Assembly (NCBI GenBank): GCA_031374115.1
Contig: JANMNO010000149.1
Span: 62,001-126,000, forward strand
DNA from: JAKFWF01 sp031374115
Lineage (GTDB): Bacteria > Pseudomonadota > Alphaproteobacteria > Rhizobiales > Hyphomicrobiaceae
Direction of reading: 5' to 3'
Length of the DNA stretch: 64,000 nt
Positions 26,125 through 34,236 of this stretch are shown here, piece after piece. Both the position numbers and the translations under genes were made by a program. The notes under the pieces were generated by a model, which was not told the DNA's origin, did no database searches, and saw only the letters and a program-made list of their open reading frames with translations. Position 1 is the first letter of the stretch. Every line of letters starts with the position of its first letter.

Positions 26125-27264
26125 TCAAAGCCCAAGCACATGCAGCAGCGTCGCGTTGACAGTCCGCACGTCGAAACGGCGCTCAGCTTTCGACCGGCTG
26201 GCCCGTGCCATGGCCGGTATCAAATCGGGGCGGTTGATAAAGCTCTCCATTGCCGCCACCAGAGCCGTTACGTTCTTCGGTGGCACCAGCACGCCGTTGA
26301 CGCGCTCGTCCACCGTCTCGCGTGCTCCTGCGATATCGGTGGTAATAATCGGACGCCCGATCGCCAATGCCTCAAGCAAGACGCGCGGCAGAGCTTCGCC
26401 CCAAGATGGCAGGACGATCACGTGAGACGCTGCGAACAGCGGCCCAGCATCGCCCTGATCGTCAATAATCTCTACACTAGCACGATACCTCGAAAGCAGC
26501 GTGCGGTCCAGGTCGCCGTCGCGCCCGGCCAGGATAAATCGGGTGTCGGGCGCGATATTTTTGATCTGCATTGCCGCCTCGCAGAACTCGATCACACCTT
26601 TAGCCGCATCGAGACGTGCCACCATCGCGAAGTTTAGAGCGGTGCGTCCGTCATTAACCAACGGCGGCAACGGTTGCATCGTGTAACGGATTAGATCGAC
26701 TCCCGATCCGGCCACGGTCGCGACTTCAAGGGTTCGCGGCAAGCATCCCGCAGCCGTGAGTTGCGCGCGATGGCTGTCGTTGTGGAAGACAGCCGCGTCG
26801 AGCGCCTTGAAGCCGGATTTCAGCAGGCGCCGCCAAGCCCAACCCGGCAATGCACCGACATCCGGCATCATTACGGGCGGCAATGCGGTAACGAGCCCGG
26901 CGCGACGCTTCACCCGAGCCTTCTTCGCGGCAAGGGCGCCGAGCGGCAGCGTCTTGACGCCGTAGCAAAGCACAACATGAGCCTGCCAATCGGCCAGCTG
27001 CCCCGCGATCGCGGCAACGGTCTGCCGGTCGGCAAGGATCGACGGTCGATCGCTTTTCCAGGGAAAAGTCGCGGCTGCAATGCCGCGCGCGATAAGTGCC
27101 GGGATCGATTGCGCCGCCTGCTCGGGCAGCAAGGCCAAAACGCTGTGCCGGCGTGCGATGATATCGGCGATCAGTTCGGAGCGCTGCCGCAACAGGCTCA
27201 GGCCGTCCGGCGCGATCAGCACCATCCGCTTGACGCTCGTCGTATCGATAGGGCTACGTGCCAT
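26125..27264 (-). CDS. Glycosyltransferase family 4
   Basis: A 379-residue GT-B enzyme, retaining type, likely making an exopolysaccharide or lipopolysaccharide. The C-terminal donor domain is clear: FAMVARLDAAKGVIEF (start of the second Rossmann fold), RFILAGRDGDL, then LPSWGEALPRVLLEALAIGRPII, where the EALPRVLLEA stretch is the E-x7-E motif, and TDIAGARETVDERVNGVLVPP. The N-terminal acceptor domain is shorter in known features. No signal peptide. No other polysaccharide genes are adjacent, so donor and acceptor are unknown. Its start is 102 bases from the MBL hydrolase gene, on the same strand. Confidence 0.86.
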   Translation of the reverse strand: MARSPIDTTSVKRMVLIAPDGLSLLRQRSELIADIIARRHSVLALLPEQAAQSIPALIARGIAAATFPWKSDRPSILADRQTVAAIAGQLADWQAHVVLCYGVKTLPLGALAAKKARVKRRAGLVTALPPVMMPDVGALPGWAWRRLLKSGFKALDAAVFHNDSHRAQLTAAGCLPRTLEVATVAGSGVDLIRYTMQPLPPLVNDGRTALNFAMVARLDAAKGVIEFCEAAMQIKNIAPDTRFILAGRDGDLDRTLLSRYRASVEIIDDQGDAGPLFAASHVIVLPSWGEALPRVLLEALAIGRPIITTDIAGARETVDERVNGVLVPPKNVTALVAAMESFINRPDLIPAMARASRSKAERRFDVRTVNATLLHVLGL

Positions 27265-27366
27265 CGCTGGTTCCGGGCTGACACCGGCCTCGATCGAAAA
27301 CTGGCCGAAACCTTTCCTGCGCTGATTTGGCGTTGCTATGCAACCGCGGAGCCAGGCAAAAGCGTT

Positions 27367-28230
27367 TCAGATCTCGATCACGAGCCCATCCCGGCCGACA
27401 TCGAGAATGCCTGACCAAGTCGAGCGCGCCGCAGTTTCCCAGTGCTCGGGGCGGACATCGGGATCATCTGCGGGAATCAGATGATTGAGTACCAGCCGCT
27501 TCACATTGGCCGCAGTGGCGATCTTCCCCGCATCCTCGACGAGGGTGTGACTTGCGATCAAATGCTCTCGCAAGCGCGCGCCGTTGTTCACTCGCGCGAC
27601 GAGCGCATCAATGCCCGGCGCAAACATCGCCTCGTGAAGCAGTACATCGGCATCGCGTGCAAACTCCGCCAACGCCGGTAAATATGTCGTATCGCCGGAT
27701 ATGACGATCGACTTTGGGTTTCCGTCCGCACCGTGAAAAGCGAAGCGCAGTGCGAAGCTATCGATGACCGGAGGATGGTTGTTGCGAAACGCCGTTACCC
27801 GAACGCTGCCATCGTCGAACACCAAGCCGTCCGAATACTCGTGCGTTACGATCAGCGATGCCAGATTGGGGCGCCCCTCGTCGGCGATCCGTGTTTCGAT
27901 GTCGAAGCGATTGAGCTCGAGGAAAAGATCCCGCATGCGCTTAAGGCCGGCTGGTCCATAGGCGTTGACGGGCGTCGCCAATCCGGCAGTCCAAGCGGTG
28001 TGGATGAGATTGCCGAACTCGAGATTGTGGTCCGAGTGATGATGGGTGATCAAAATAGTCGATAACTGGCTCAGATGATAACCAGCCTCGACAAATCCTC
28101 GTGTCACCCCTAAGCCGCAGTCGACGACGTACAGTCTGCCGGTAATGTCGAGTAAATAAGCAGTTGGATTTGGGCCGCCTGAGCGTATGGCCGGGCCGCC
28201 CTTCGCACCCAGCAAAATTATGCGGTCCAT
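27367..28230 (-). CDS. MBL-fold metallo-hydrolase (RNase Z/arylsulfatase-like)
   Basis: A 287-residue metallo-beta-lactamase fold protein. The dinuclear metal site motif is THHHSDHN (H63-H68), with further ligands expected in VISGDTTYLP (D), LLHEAMF (H) and VLNHLIP (final H). The pattern and length resemble the RNase Z/AtsA-like branch, but the specific tRNA-binding arm of RNase Z is not seen. No signal peptide. Divergent to folE: the intergenic space is 78 bases and must hold both promoters. The true substrate cannot be named. Confidence 0.86.
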   Translation of the reverse strand: MDRIILLGAKGGPAIRSGGPNPTAYLLDITGRLYVVDCGLGVTRGFVEAGYHLSQLSTILITHHHSDHNLEFGNLIHTAWTAGLATPVNAYGPAGLKRMRDLFLELNRFDIETRIADEGRPNLASLIVTHEYSDGLVFDDGSVRVTAFRNNHPPVIDSFALRFAFHGADGNPKSIVISGDTTYLPALAEFARDADVLLHEAMFAPGIDALVARVNNGARLREHLIASHTLVEDAGKIATAANVKRLVLNHLIPADDPDVRPEHWETAARSTWSGILDVGRDGLVIEI

Positions 28231-28308
28231 CGGTCGCAGCCTTCGTGCTGGAACTGGTTACGTAATCCAGTACATCCTAGCAAAGTTCAGTGCGTCGGGA
28301 CCGAAATC

Positions 28309-28929
28309 ATGGAATTGCCAGTGAAATCAAAGTCGCCGAATCTACCGCAACTCGTGCCGGTCGACAGCAAGCCGGCGCGCGCCGAAGTTGAAGCTGCTTT
28401 CCGCACGATCATCCGGTGGGCTGGAGACGACCCGACCCGGCCAGGACTACTCGAAACGCCGGCGCGCGTAACCAAAGCTTTCGAGGAATGGTTTGTCGGC
28501 TACGAAACGGACCCAGAGATCCTCCTCGCCAAAACGTTCGAGGAAATCGACGGTTACGACGAGATGATCGTGCTGCGTGCCATCCCCTTCGTCAGCCATT
28601 GCGAACATCACATGGCGCCGATCATCGGCCGCGCCTGGGTCGGCTATATCCCCACCGGGCGTGTCGTTGGCATCTCCAAACTCGCCCGCGTCGTCGACGC
28701 ATTCGCCAAGCGCCTGCAAATTCAAGAGAAAATGACTTCGCAGATCGCCAATACCATCGATGAAGTGCTGAAACCGCAGGGTGTGGCCGTGGTGATCAAG
28801 GCAAACCATCACTGCATGTCGACGCGCGGCGTGCTGAAACACGGAACGGACCTAGTGACCAGCCGCATGCTCGGCGCGTTTCGGGATAATCCGATGACGC
28901 GCCAGGAATTCATGGCGATGATCGATTAA
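28309..28929 (+). CDS. folE: GTP cyclohydrolase I, type I
   Basis: A 206-residue homodecameric enzyme that opens GTP to 7,8-dihydroneopterin triphosphate, the first step of folate synthesis. The zinc site is visible as SHCEHHMAP and HHCMSTRGV, and VGISKLARVVDAFAKRLQIQ is the signature of type I enzymes. GDDPTRPGLLETPARV opens the domain. The N-terminal ~25 residues are a lineage-specific extension. It is followed 60 bases later on the same strand by the RegA-like regulator, though the two products have no known functional link. Confidence 0.97.
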   Translation: MELPVKSKSPNLPQLVPVDSKPARAEVEAAFRTIIRWAGDDPTRPGLLETPARVTKAFEEWFVGYETDPEILLAKTFEEIDGYDEMIVLRAIPFVSHCEHHMAPIIGRAWVGYIPTGRVVGISKLARVVDAFAKRLQIQEKMTSQIANTIDEVLKPQGVAVVIKANHHCMSTRGVLKHGTDLVTSRMLGAFRDNPMTRQEFMAMID

Positions 28930-28989
28930 AGGCGTAAGATTTTTTCTGGGATGACCAATCCGATCGCGCGTTTCGTGCGTTAAACAAAT

Positions 28990-29673
28990 ATGCAACCCAC
29001 GCCCCAGGTCAAAAAATCCATCCTGATCGCAGATAGCGATGCAGTTTTTCAACGCACTTTGACGCGTGCATTGGAAAAACGCGGATACAAAATCGTCACG
29101 GCATCGACGCTGGCGGAAGCACGCAACGCCCTCACGCGAGAAAGGTGTAACATTGTTGTGACCGACATTCGGTTCCCCGACGGCAACGGCTTCGACCTGC
29201 TCGAGGACGTACGCCATCAAAACCGTAATGGGAGAAGTGCAATCGAGCGCGTAGTCGTCTTGACGAGCTACGGCAACGTTGCTGGTGCGGTCGCAGCGGC
29301 CAAGCTGGGCGCGTCCGACTTTCTCGCAAAACCGTCCGACGCGGACACCATCGAAGCTGCAATTCTGGGGCATGCCGAGCCACCGGTGGATCGCATCTTC
29401 GCCAGGCCCGACGAAATCGAGTTCCGCTATCTGCTCACGATTTTCGAACAATACGATCGCAACATGAGCGAAACAGCACGCGCGATCGGTATGCATCGCC
29501 GAACGCTGCAACGCATATTGCGCCGTCGTGGCATTGCGCCCGCGCCGAAGGCCGCGCTGGATCAGCGCGATCAACAGCTTCGCATGCGGCGGCTCTATCG
29601 GTTGTGGACCCAGCTACTTCGCGAGGACACGATTCCGAAGGCGCGCCAGCTGGATCGCGATACCGCGCGTTAA
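28990..29673 (+). CDS. Orphan RegA/ActR/PrrA-like response regulator
   Basis: A 227-residue two-component regulator: a receiver (~8-125) plus a Fis-type HTH (~143-178). The HTH segment RNMSETARAIGMHRRTLQRI is nearly the PrrA/RegA sequence, so a redox-type regulator is likely. Phosphate-acceptor Asp is D59 (VVTDIRFPDG), with T92 and K114 in place. The Mg-binding pair, usually VDDD, reads ADSD (D15 S16 D17), so one acidic residue is serine; phosphorylation may be weaker. About 45 extra residues follow the HTH, longer than typical RegA (~185). No histidine kinase (RegB/ActS) lies nearby. It may respond to another kinase or act without one. Confidence 0.8.
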   Translation: MQPTPQVKKSILIADSDAVFQRTLTRALEKRGYKIVTASTLAEARNALTRERCNIVVTDIRFPDGNGFDLLEDVRHQNRNGRSAIERVVVLTSYGNVAGAVAAAKLGASDFLAKPSDADTIEAAILGHAEPPVDRIFARPDEIEFRYLLTIFEQYDRNMSETARAIGMHRRTLQRILRRRGIAPAPKAALDQRDQQLRMRRLYRLWTQLLREDTIPKARQLDRDTAR

Positions 29674-29697
29674 GAGAAGCGCATCCGGCATTTCGCG

Positions 29698-29737
29698 GGC
29701 GGTGCCGGCAATGCCGCACCGTTGGCCGACCAACGGT
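29698..29737. terminator. Two adjacent hairpins downstream of the regulator gene
   Basis: CGGTGCCGGC-aat-GCCGCACCG (one bulged base) is followed directly by the perfect stem ACCGTTGG-ccga-CCAACGGT (29718-29737). They start about 25 bases after the regulator stop codon. There is no U-tract, so this is a possible terminator or an RNA stability structure rather than a classic intrinsic terminator. Confidence 0.45.
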
Positions 29738-29830
29738 TGAGGCTGAATTTCCATCCGGCAAAAACCGGGCTTGAATAGTTCCGCGATCCCTGGTCCTTAA
29801 TGCGTTGGATCAAACACGGGATCAGCGCCC

Positions 29831-31168
29831 ATGCCTTCAACTGTCTATGACAGTCTGCTTTATCGCGACGCATTCGGCACGCCAGCCATGCGCGCGATAT
29901 TCAGCGATGAAGCGTTTATTGCTGCCGCGGCGAAGGTCGAAATCTCACTTGCGCGCGTCCAGGGCAAGCTCGGCGTCATCCCCGCCGCTGCCGCCGCCAC
30001 TATCGAGACAGCGGGCGCAGGTATCGTGATCGACTTCGCGAAACTGAAGGCCGAGACCGATAACGTCGGTTACCCAATTGTCGGTCTTGTCCATCAGATG
30101 GCGCCGCATTGTGGTGATGCGGGCCGCTACCTGCACTGGGGGGCGACCACGCAGGACATCATGGACACGGCAACGATCCTGCAGATCCGCGATGGTATCG
30201 CACTTGTCGACGCTGATCTCGCTGCACTCGACGAAACGCTCGCCGCGCTCAGCCGGCGCTACCGGGACACAGTGATGGCCGGGCGAACGCATCTTCAGCA
30301 CGCGCTGCCGATAACGTTCGGGCACAAGACAGCGGTATGGCTGTCGATGATCCGCCGCCATCGCGAGCGGTTGGCCCAGTTGAAGCCACGCGTGCTCAAC
30401 GGACAATTTGGCGGCGCGGCCGGCACGCTCGCCTCGCTCGGCGACCAGGGGCTTGCCGTTCACGACGCATTGATGGCGGATCTGGGCCTCGGCGTGCCTT
30501 CTATGACCTGGCATTCGGCGCGCGACAGCGTGGCCGAAACCGTCGCCTTTCTCGGCCTCGTCACCGCGAGCCTCGCCAAGATCGCAACCGACGTCATGCT
30601 GATGATGCAAACCGAAATCGCCGAGGCCTTCGAGCCTTTCGTCAAGGGCCGCGGCGCATCCTCGACCATGCCGCAGAAACGCAATCCAATCAGTTGTGAA
30701 TTGATCATCGCGATCGCCAAAGCGGTGCGCCAGCACTGCGGCCTCATGCTGGATGCCATGCTCGCCGATCACGAGCGGGCGACCGGGCCCTGGCATCTGG
30801 AGTGGATTGCAGTTCCGGAGAGCTTCATCGCCAGTGCTAGCGCTTTACATCAAGCACGCTTCATGCTCGACGGCCTGATCGTCGATGCCGCACGCATGCG
30901 ACAGAACCTCGACATCACCGGTGGACTGATCGTTGCCGAAGCCGTGATGATGGCGCTCGCCAAGCATGTCGGGCGGGGCGCCGCGCACGATGCGGTTTAC
31001 GCCTGCTGCCGCAAGGTCGCCGACAGGGGTGGGACGCTGCTATCGCATCTCGTGGCGGATCCGGAGATCACAAAGCACCTGGACGAGGCGCAACTCGCAA
31101 GCCTCGTCGATCCGGCCAATTATCTTGGTGTTGCCGCGAAAATGGTCGACCGCGTACTGGCTCATTAA
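29831..31168 (+). CDS. Fumarase/aspartase superfamily lyase, PcaB-like (3-carboxymuconate cycloisomerase or adenylosuccinate lyase family)
   Basis: A 445-residue lyase of the superfamily containing adenylosuccinate lyase and 3-carboxy-cis,cis-muconate cycloisomerase. The signature loop is ASSTMPQKRNPISCE; other conserved stretches are YLHWGATTQDIMDTA and RTHLQHALPITFGHK, all closest in style to PcaB. No other aromatic-degradation genes (pcaG, pcaH, pcaC) are nearby, so a role in the protocatechuate pathway is not supported by context; a different carboxylate lyase is equally possible. It converges on truA; a hairpin cluster separates the ends. Start is the ATG at 29831. Confidence 0.78.
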   Translation: MPSTVYDSLLYRDAFGTPAMRAIFSDEAFIAAAAKVEISLARVQGKLGVIPAAAAATIETAGAGIVIDFAKLKAETDNVGYPIVGLVHQMAPHCGDAGRYLHWGATTQDIMDTATILQIRDGIALVDADLAALDETLAALSRRYRDTVMAGRTHLQHALPITFGHKTAVWLSMIRRHRERLAQLKPRVLNGQFGGAAGTLASLGDQGLAVHDALMADLGLGVPSMTWHSARDSVAETVAFLGLVTASLAKIATDVMLMMQTEIAEAFEPFVKGRGASSTMPQKRNPISCELIIAIAKAVRQHCGLMLDAMLADHERATGPWHLEWIAVPESFIASASALHQARFMLDGLIVDAARMRQNLDITGGLIVAEAVMMALAKHVGRGAAHDAVYACCRKVADRGGTLLSHLVADPEITKHLDEAQLASLVDPANYLGVAAKMVDRVLAH

Positions 31169-31171
31169 TTT

Positions 31172-31247
31172 GTCCGCAGCGATCCGTCCGCAGCGGCCGG
31201 CTCCCCGCAGGGGAGTCGCTGCGGACGAACAAAGCACCGCTGCGGAC
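31172..31247. repeat. Nested double hairpin with ccccgcagggg core (copy A of a hairpin family)
   Basis: Two copies of GTCCGCAGCG (31172-31181, 31186-31195) face two inverted copies CGCTGCGGAC (31217-31226, 31238-31247). The inner 21 bases, GCCGGCTCCCCGCAGGGGAGT, contain a small palindrome CTCCCC-gca-GGGGAG. The same core with a different outer arm recurs at 52.5 kb. It lies between the ends of two convergent genes (31168 and 31252), so a bidirectional terminator role is possible, though no U-tract is seen. Confidence 0.85.
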
Positions 31248-31251
31248 GATA

Positions 31252-32043
31252 TCACTCGTCGGTCGCAAGCTCTTCGATGACTTCGGGTGGCACCGGTACG
31301 CCTGCGCGATAGGCGACGTGCTCGAGATAGAGACCGCAGGGAGGCGCTACCGGCCCGCACGCCGCGCGATCACATGATGCGAACGCGCGGGCAAGATCAT
31401 CAGGCGTCCACTTGCCCTCGCCGACGCGTTTCAGACTGCCGGTCATCGAACGCACCTGACTATGCAGGAACGAACGCGCGGAGGCTTCGATATGGATCTC
31501 GCTGCCGACGCGGCGCACGTCAAGCTGATCCAACGTGCGAACCGGATTGCGCGCTTGACAGGCCGAAGCACGGAACGTCGTGAAATCGTGACGGCCAAGG
31601 AGCCGTTGCGCTGCCGCGTGCATCGCCTCGGCATCGAGCGGCAGTGTCACCGCCCACACCCGGTTGATGTCGAGCGCTGGCGGGGCGCGACGGTTCAAGA
31701 TGCGATAGAGGTAATGGCGCGAGGTCGCCGAGAACCGCGCGTCGAACTCGGGCGGCACTTCCTCGCAGCTGATGACGGAAATCGGGTGCGGCCGCAGATA
31801 GAAATTCATCGCCTCGCGGATCTTCAGTGGCGCGCGTGGCAGTCTGAGATCGACGTGGGCAACCTGGCCCATCGCGTGAACACCGGTGTCGGTGCGGCCG
31901 GCGCCACGCAGATAGACATCCTCGCCGGTGAAGCCTTGGAAGGCTGCCTGCAGCGAGCCTTGGATGGTCGACATGCCCGGCTGCCCCTGCCAACCGGTAA
32001 AGGGTGTGCCGTCATATTCGATGGTCATACGGTAGCGGGGCAT
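31252..32043 (-). CDS. truA: tRNA pseudouridine(38-40) synthase TruA
   Basis: A 263-residue enzyme that isomerises uridines 38-40 in the anticodon stem of many tRNAs. Catalytic aspartate is in RGAGRTDTGVHAMGQVAH. RYRMTIEYDGTPFTGWQGQ opens the domain, and RSFLHSQVRSMTGSLKRVG near the end is conserved. Normally directly behind fmt in this group; here a secreted-protein gene sits between fmt and truA. The stop is next to the hairpin cluster, which ends four bases away. Confidence 0.96.
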   Translation of the reverse strand: MPRYRMTIEYDGTPFTGWQGQPGMSTIQGSLQAAFQGFTGEDVYLRGAGRTDTGVHAMGQVAHVDLRLPRAPLKIREAMNFYLRPHPISVISCEEVPPEFDARFSATSRHYLYRILNRRAPPALDINRVWAVTLPLDAEAMHAAAQRLLGRHDFTTFRASACQARNPVRTLDQLDVRRVGSEIHIEASARSFLHSQVRSMTGSLKRVGEGKWTPDDLARAFASCDRAACGPVAPPCGLYLEHVAYRAGVPVPPEVIEELATDE

Positions 32044-32151
32044 GGCTCAAGGGTTCGCAAAGTTTCGAGATGCGGTGACGGCAGCTCATACCAGAAGAGC
32101 CGCGTGCATCCTCGAAAAATGCGAACCGAAATCGCTGTTGCGCGATCGCGA

Positions 32152-32571
32152 TCAGTGATGTTTCGGCTTATGATCCCGCAGCTTGTGCATGCGAACACCG
32201 GCCGGTGTGCCGGCGACGTTGCGGTTGTTACGGGTGGGATTGGTGCCGAGGCCCGGATAGAAGGCTCCACCTCCGTAACGGATGCCGCCCTCGCCGCCAT
32301 CGCCACCACCATAAATGGGTGCGCTCTCGATCGGCGCGCGGTGTTCCACTGACCGGCTGAAATTGAGGCTGACCGGGGTCTTGTTGTCGGGGTTGATAAT
32401 CATCAGGCTTTGCGCCGGCAGGCCACGATAAACCCGTACGCCGCTTTCGATCGATACGACCGCACCGTAGTAAGGGCGCGGCTCAATCCGGATCAGCTCA
32501 CTCGCGGACGTCAAAGACGCAGCCGGCAAGGCGATGATCGCTGCAAGGGCAATCGAACGAACGAATGACAT
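32152..32571 (-). CDS. Secreted glycine/basic-rich small protein of unknown function
   Basis: A 139-residue protein not recognised. It has a Sec signal peptide (MSFVRSIALAAIIALPAAS, ending SASA-like) and a mature domain with RPYYGAVVSIESGVRVYRG, then a glycine-rich stretch (IYGGGDGGEGGIRYGGGAFY) and a histidine/lysine end (HKLRDHKPKHH). I chose the ATG at 32571, preceded by TTGGAGC; an upstream ATG at 32592 would extend the n-region by seven. It lies between fmt and truA on the same strand, with ~84 and ~109 base gaps. The polar low-complexity mature part suggests an envelope-exposed protein; function unknown. Confidence 0.65.
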   Translation of the reverse strand: MSFVRSIALAAIIALPAASLTSASELIRIEPRPYYGAVVSIESGVRVYRGLPAQSLMIINPDNKTPVSLNFSRSVEHRAPIESAPIYGGGDGGEGGIRYGGGAFYPGLGTNPTRNNRNVAGTPAGVRMHKLRDHKPKHH

Positions 32572-32654
32572 GACGCAAGCTCCAAGGTGCATTGATCAGA
32601 TGCCCGACGATAGCTTCGGCTCGAACGTCTGCAGCGCTGAATTCCTTCGCAGGG

Positions 32655-33596
32655 TTAATCGGGAGGGTTAAGTTCGCAGCCAAGCGGCACGTCGAAGCCG
32701 CGCAGCATTTCGGCGGCACTCATCGGCTTCTTACCAGCGCGCTGAACCTCGACGATGCGGATCGCGCCTTGTCCGCACGCGACTGTCAGTGCGTGGTCAA
32801 TTACGGTTCCGGGCTTGCCTACTCCTTCGACGGCCAGCGATCGTCGGATCTTGATCCGCTCGCACGAACTGCCGGTGCCGATCTCGAACCACGCGCCGGG
32901 GAATGGCGACAGCCCGCGAATATGATTGTGCACCTCGGCTGCAGCTCGTGTGAAATCGATACGGCTCTCAGCCTTCTCGATCTTGCGCGCGTACGTGACC
33001 ACATCTGCGCTCTGCGGCGTGAACGTGAGACTGCCACGTTCCAACGCCGCCAACGCGCGCACCATCAGGCTGGCACCGAGCGTCGAGAGCGCGTCATGCA
33101 CATCGCCCGTGGTCGCGTTAGCGCCAATTGGGAAATGTTCGGCAAGTCCGACAGGGCCGGTATCGAGGCCGGACTCCATGCGCATCACCATCACCCCGGT
33201 TTCTTTGTCGCCCGCCATTACTGCGCGGTGGATCGGTGCTGCGCCGCGCCACCGCGGTAACAGCGAGCCGTGCAGATTGAGGCAGCCGTCGCGCGGGATA
33301 TCGAGGATCGCCTGTGGCAGGATCACGCCGTACGCCACCACGACTGCGACGTCGGCATGGTGCGCGCGCATTTGGTCGACAGCCTCCGGCCCGCGCAACC
33401 CAAGCGGCGTCAACACCGGGATGCCGGCATGCTGCGCGAACCGATGCACCGGCTGCAGCCGCTCTGCTTGTCCCCGACCTGCCGGACGCGGCGGTTGCGC
33501 GTAAACCGCTGCGACATCGTGTCCCGCCCCAATGATCTCGGCAAGGGTTGGCACCGCGAATACTGGCGAACCCATGAAGACCACGCGCAAGACCAT
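32655..33596 (-). CDS. fmt: Methionyl-tRNA formyltransferase
   Basis: A 313-residue enzyme that formylates initiator Met-tRNA using 10-formyl-tetrahydrofolate. Core motifs: RVVFMGSPVFAVPTLAEI at the N-terminus, NLHGSLLPRWRGAAPIHRAV (catalytic Asn/His region) and MRMESGLDTGPV (catalytic Asp). The C-terminal OB-like domain with SPFPGAWFEI follows. Its ATG overlaps the def stop by one base (TGATG), so the two are translationally coupled and act in one pathway: formylation on initiation, removal after synthesis. Confidence 0.97.
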   Translation of the reverse strand: MVLRVVFMGSPVFAVPTLAEIIGAGHDVAAVYAQPPRPAGRGQAERLQPVHRFAQHAGIPVLTPLGLRGPEAVDQMRAHHADVAVVVAYGVILPQAILDIPRDGCLNLHGSLLPRWRGAAPIHRAVMAGDKETGVMVMRMESGLDTGPVGLAEHFPIGANATTGDVHDALSTLGASLMVRALAALERGSLTFTPQSADVVTYARKIEKAESRIDFTRAAAEVHNHIRGLSPFPGAWFEIGTGSSCERIKIRRSLAVEGVGKPGTVIDHALTVACGQGAIRIVEVQRAGKKPMSAAEMLRGFDVPLGCELNPPD

Positions 33597-34111
33597 CAGA
33601 GCGACCCGATTTTCGCAGTCTTCTTGAACTTGCGGATCACCATGTCCCGCCGCATCTTGGATAGGAAGTCGATGATCAGGCGGCCGTCGAGATGATTGAT
33701 CTCATGCTGGATCGCGGTTGCGAGCAGCCCCTCGGCATCGAGTTCGATCTGCTTGCCCTGAGCGTCGAGGAACCGGACTCGCACCGTCGATGGCCGCTCG
33801 ATCTCGACGTGCGTCTCGGGGATCGACAGGCAGCCTTCCTCGTGCATCCGCAGCTCCGGCCCGAGGCTCAGGATCTCTGGATTGATCATGACGATCGGCT
33901 GCGGCTCGTCCTCCTTTTCCGAGACATCGAGAACGAGAATGCGGCGCGGCACCGCCACCTGGATGCCGGCCAAGCCGACGCCGGGCGCCTTGTACATCGT
34001 CGCCAGCATGTCGGCGACAAGCCGGCGCACGCCGTCGTCGACGGTCTCGATGGGCTTCGACACCTGACGCAAGATCGGATCGGGCAGCTTTATGATCGGG
34101 AGTATAGCCAT
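33596..34111 (-). CDS. def: Peptide deformylase
   Basis: A 171-residue iron-type metallohydrolase that removes the formyl group from nascent proteins. Motif 1 is GVGLAGIQVAVP (A-G for the more frequent A-A), motif 2 is EEGCLSIPE with the cysteine ligand, and motif 3 is IQHEINHLDG; the more usual residue before the second His is Asp, here Asn. The two substitutions are conservative and the enzyme probably works. It leads the def-fmt block. Confidence 0.96.
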   Translation of the reverse strand: MAILPIIKLPDPILRQVSKPIETVDDGVRRLVADMLATMYKAPGVGLAGIQVAVPRRILVLDVSEKEDEPQPIVMINPEILSLGPELRMHEEGCLSIPETHVEIERPSTVRVRFLDAQGKQIELDAEGLLATAIQHEINHLDGRLIIDFLSKMRRDMVIRKFKKTAKIGSL

Positions 34112-34236
34112 GGACTGTGGAAATAAGGCGCGACGGTCGAAGGGTCAACGGGTGCCGGCCAGGAGTGGTGTGGAGAGACGCCTCGATAACGGACCGAAGC
34201 ATTGCCCGATGATTTGAAGACCTAGAGCGGTGGCCC

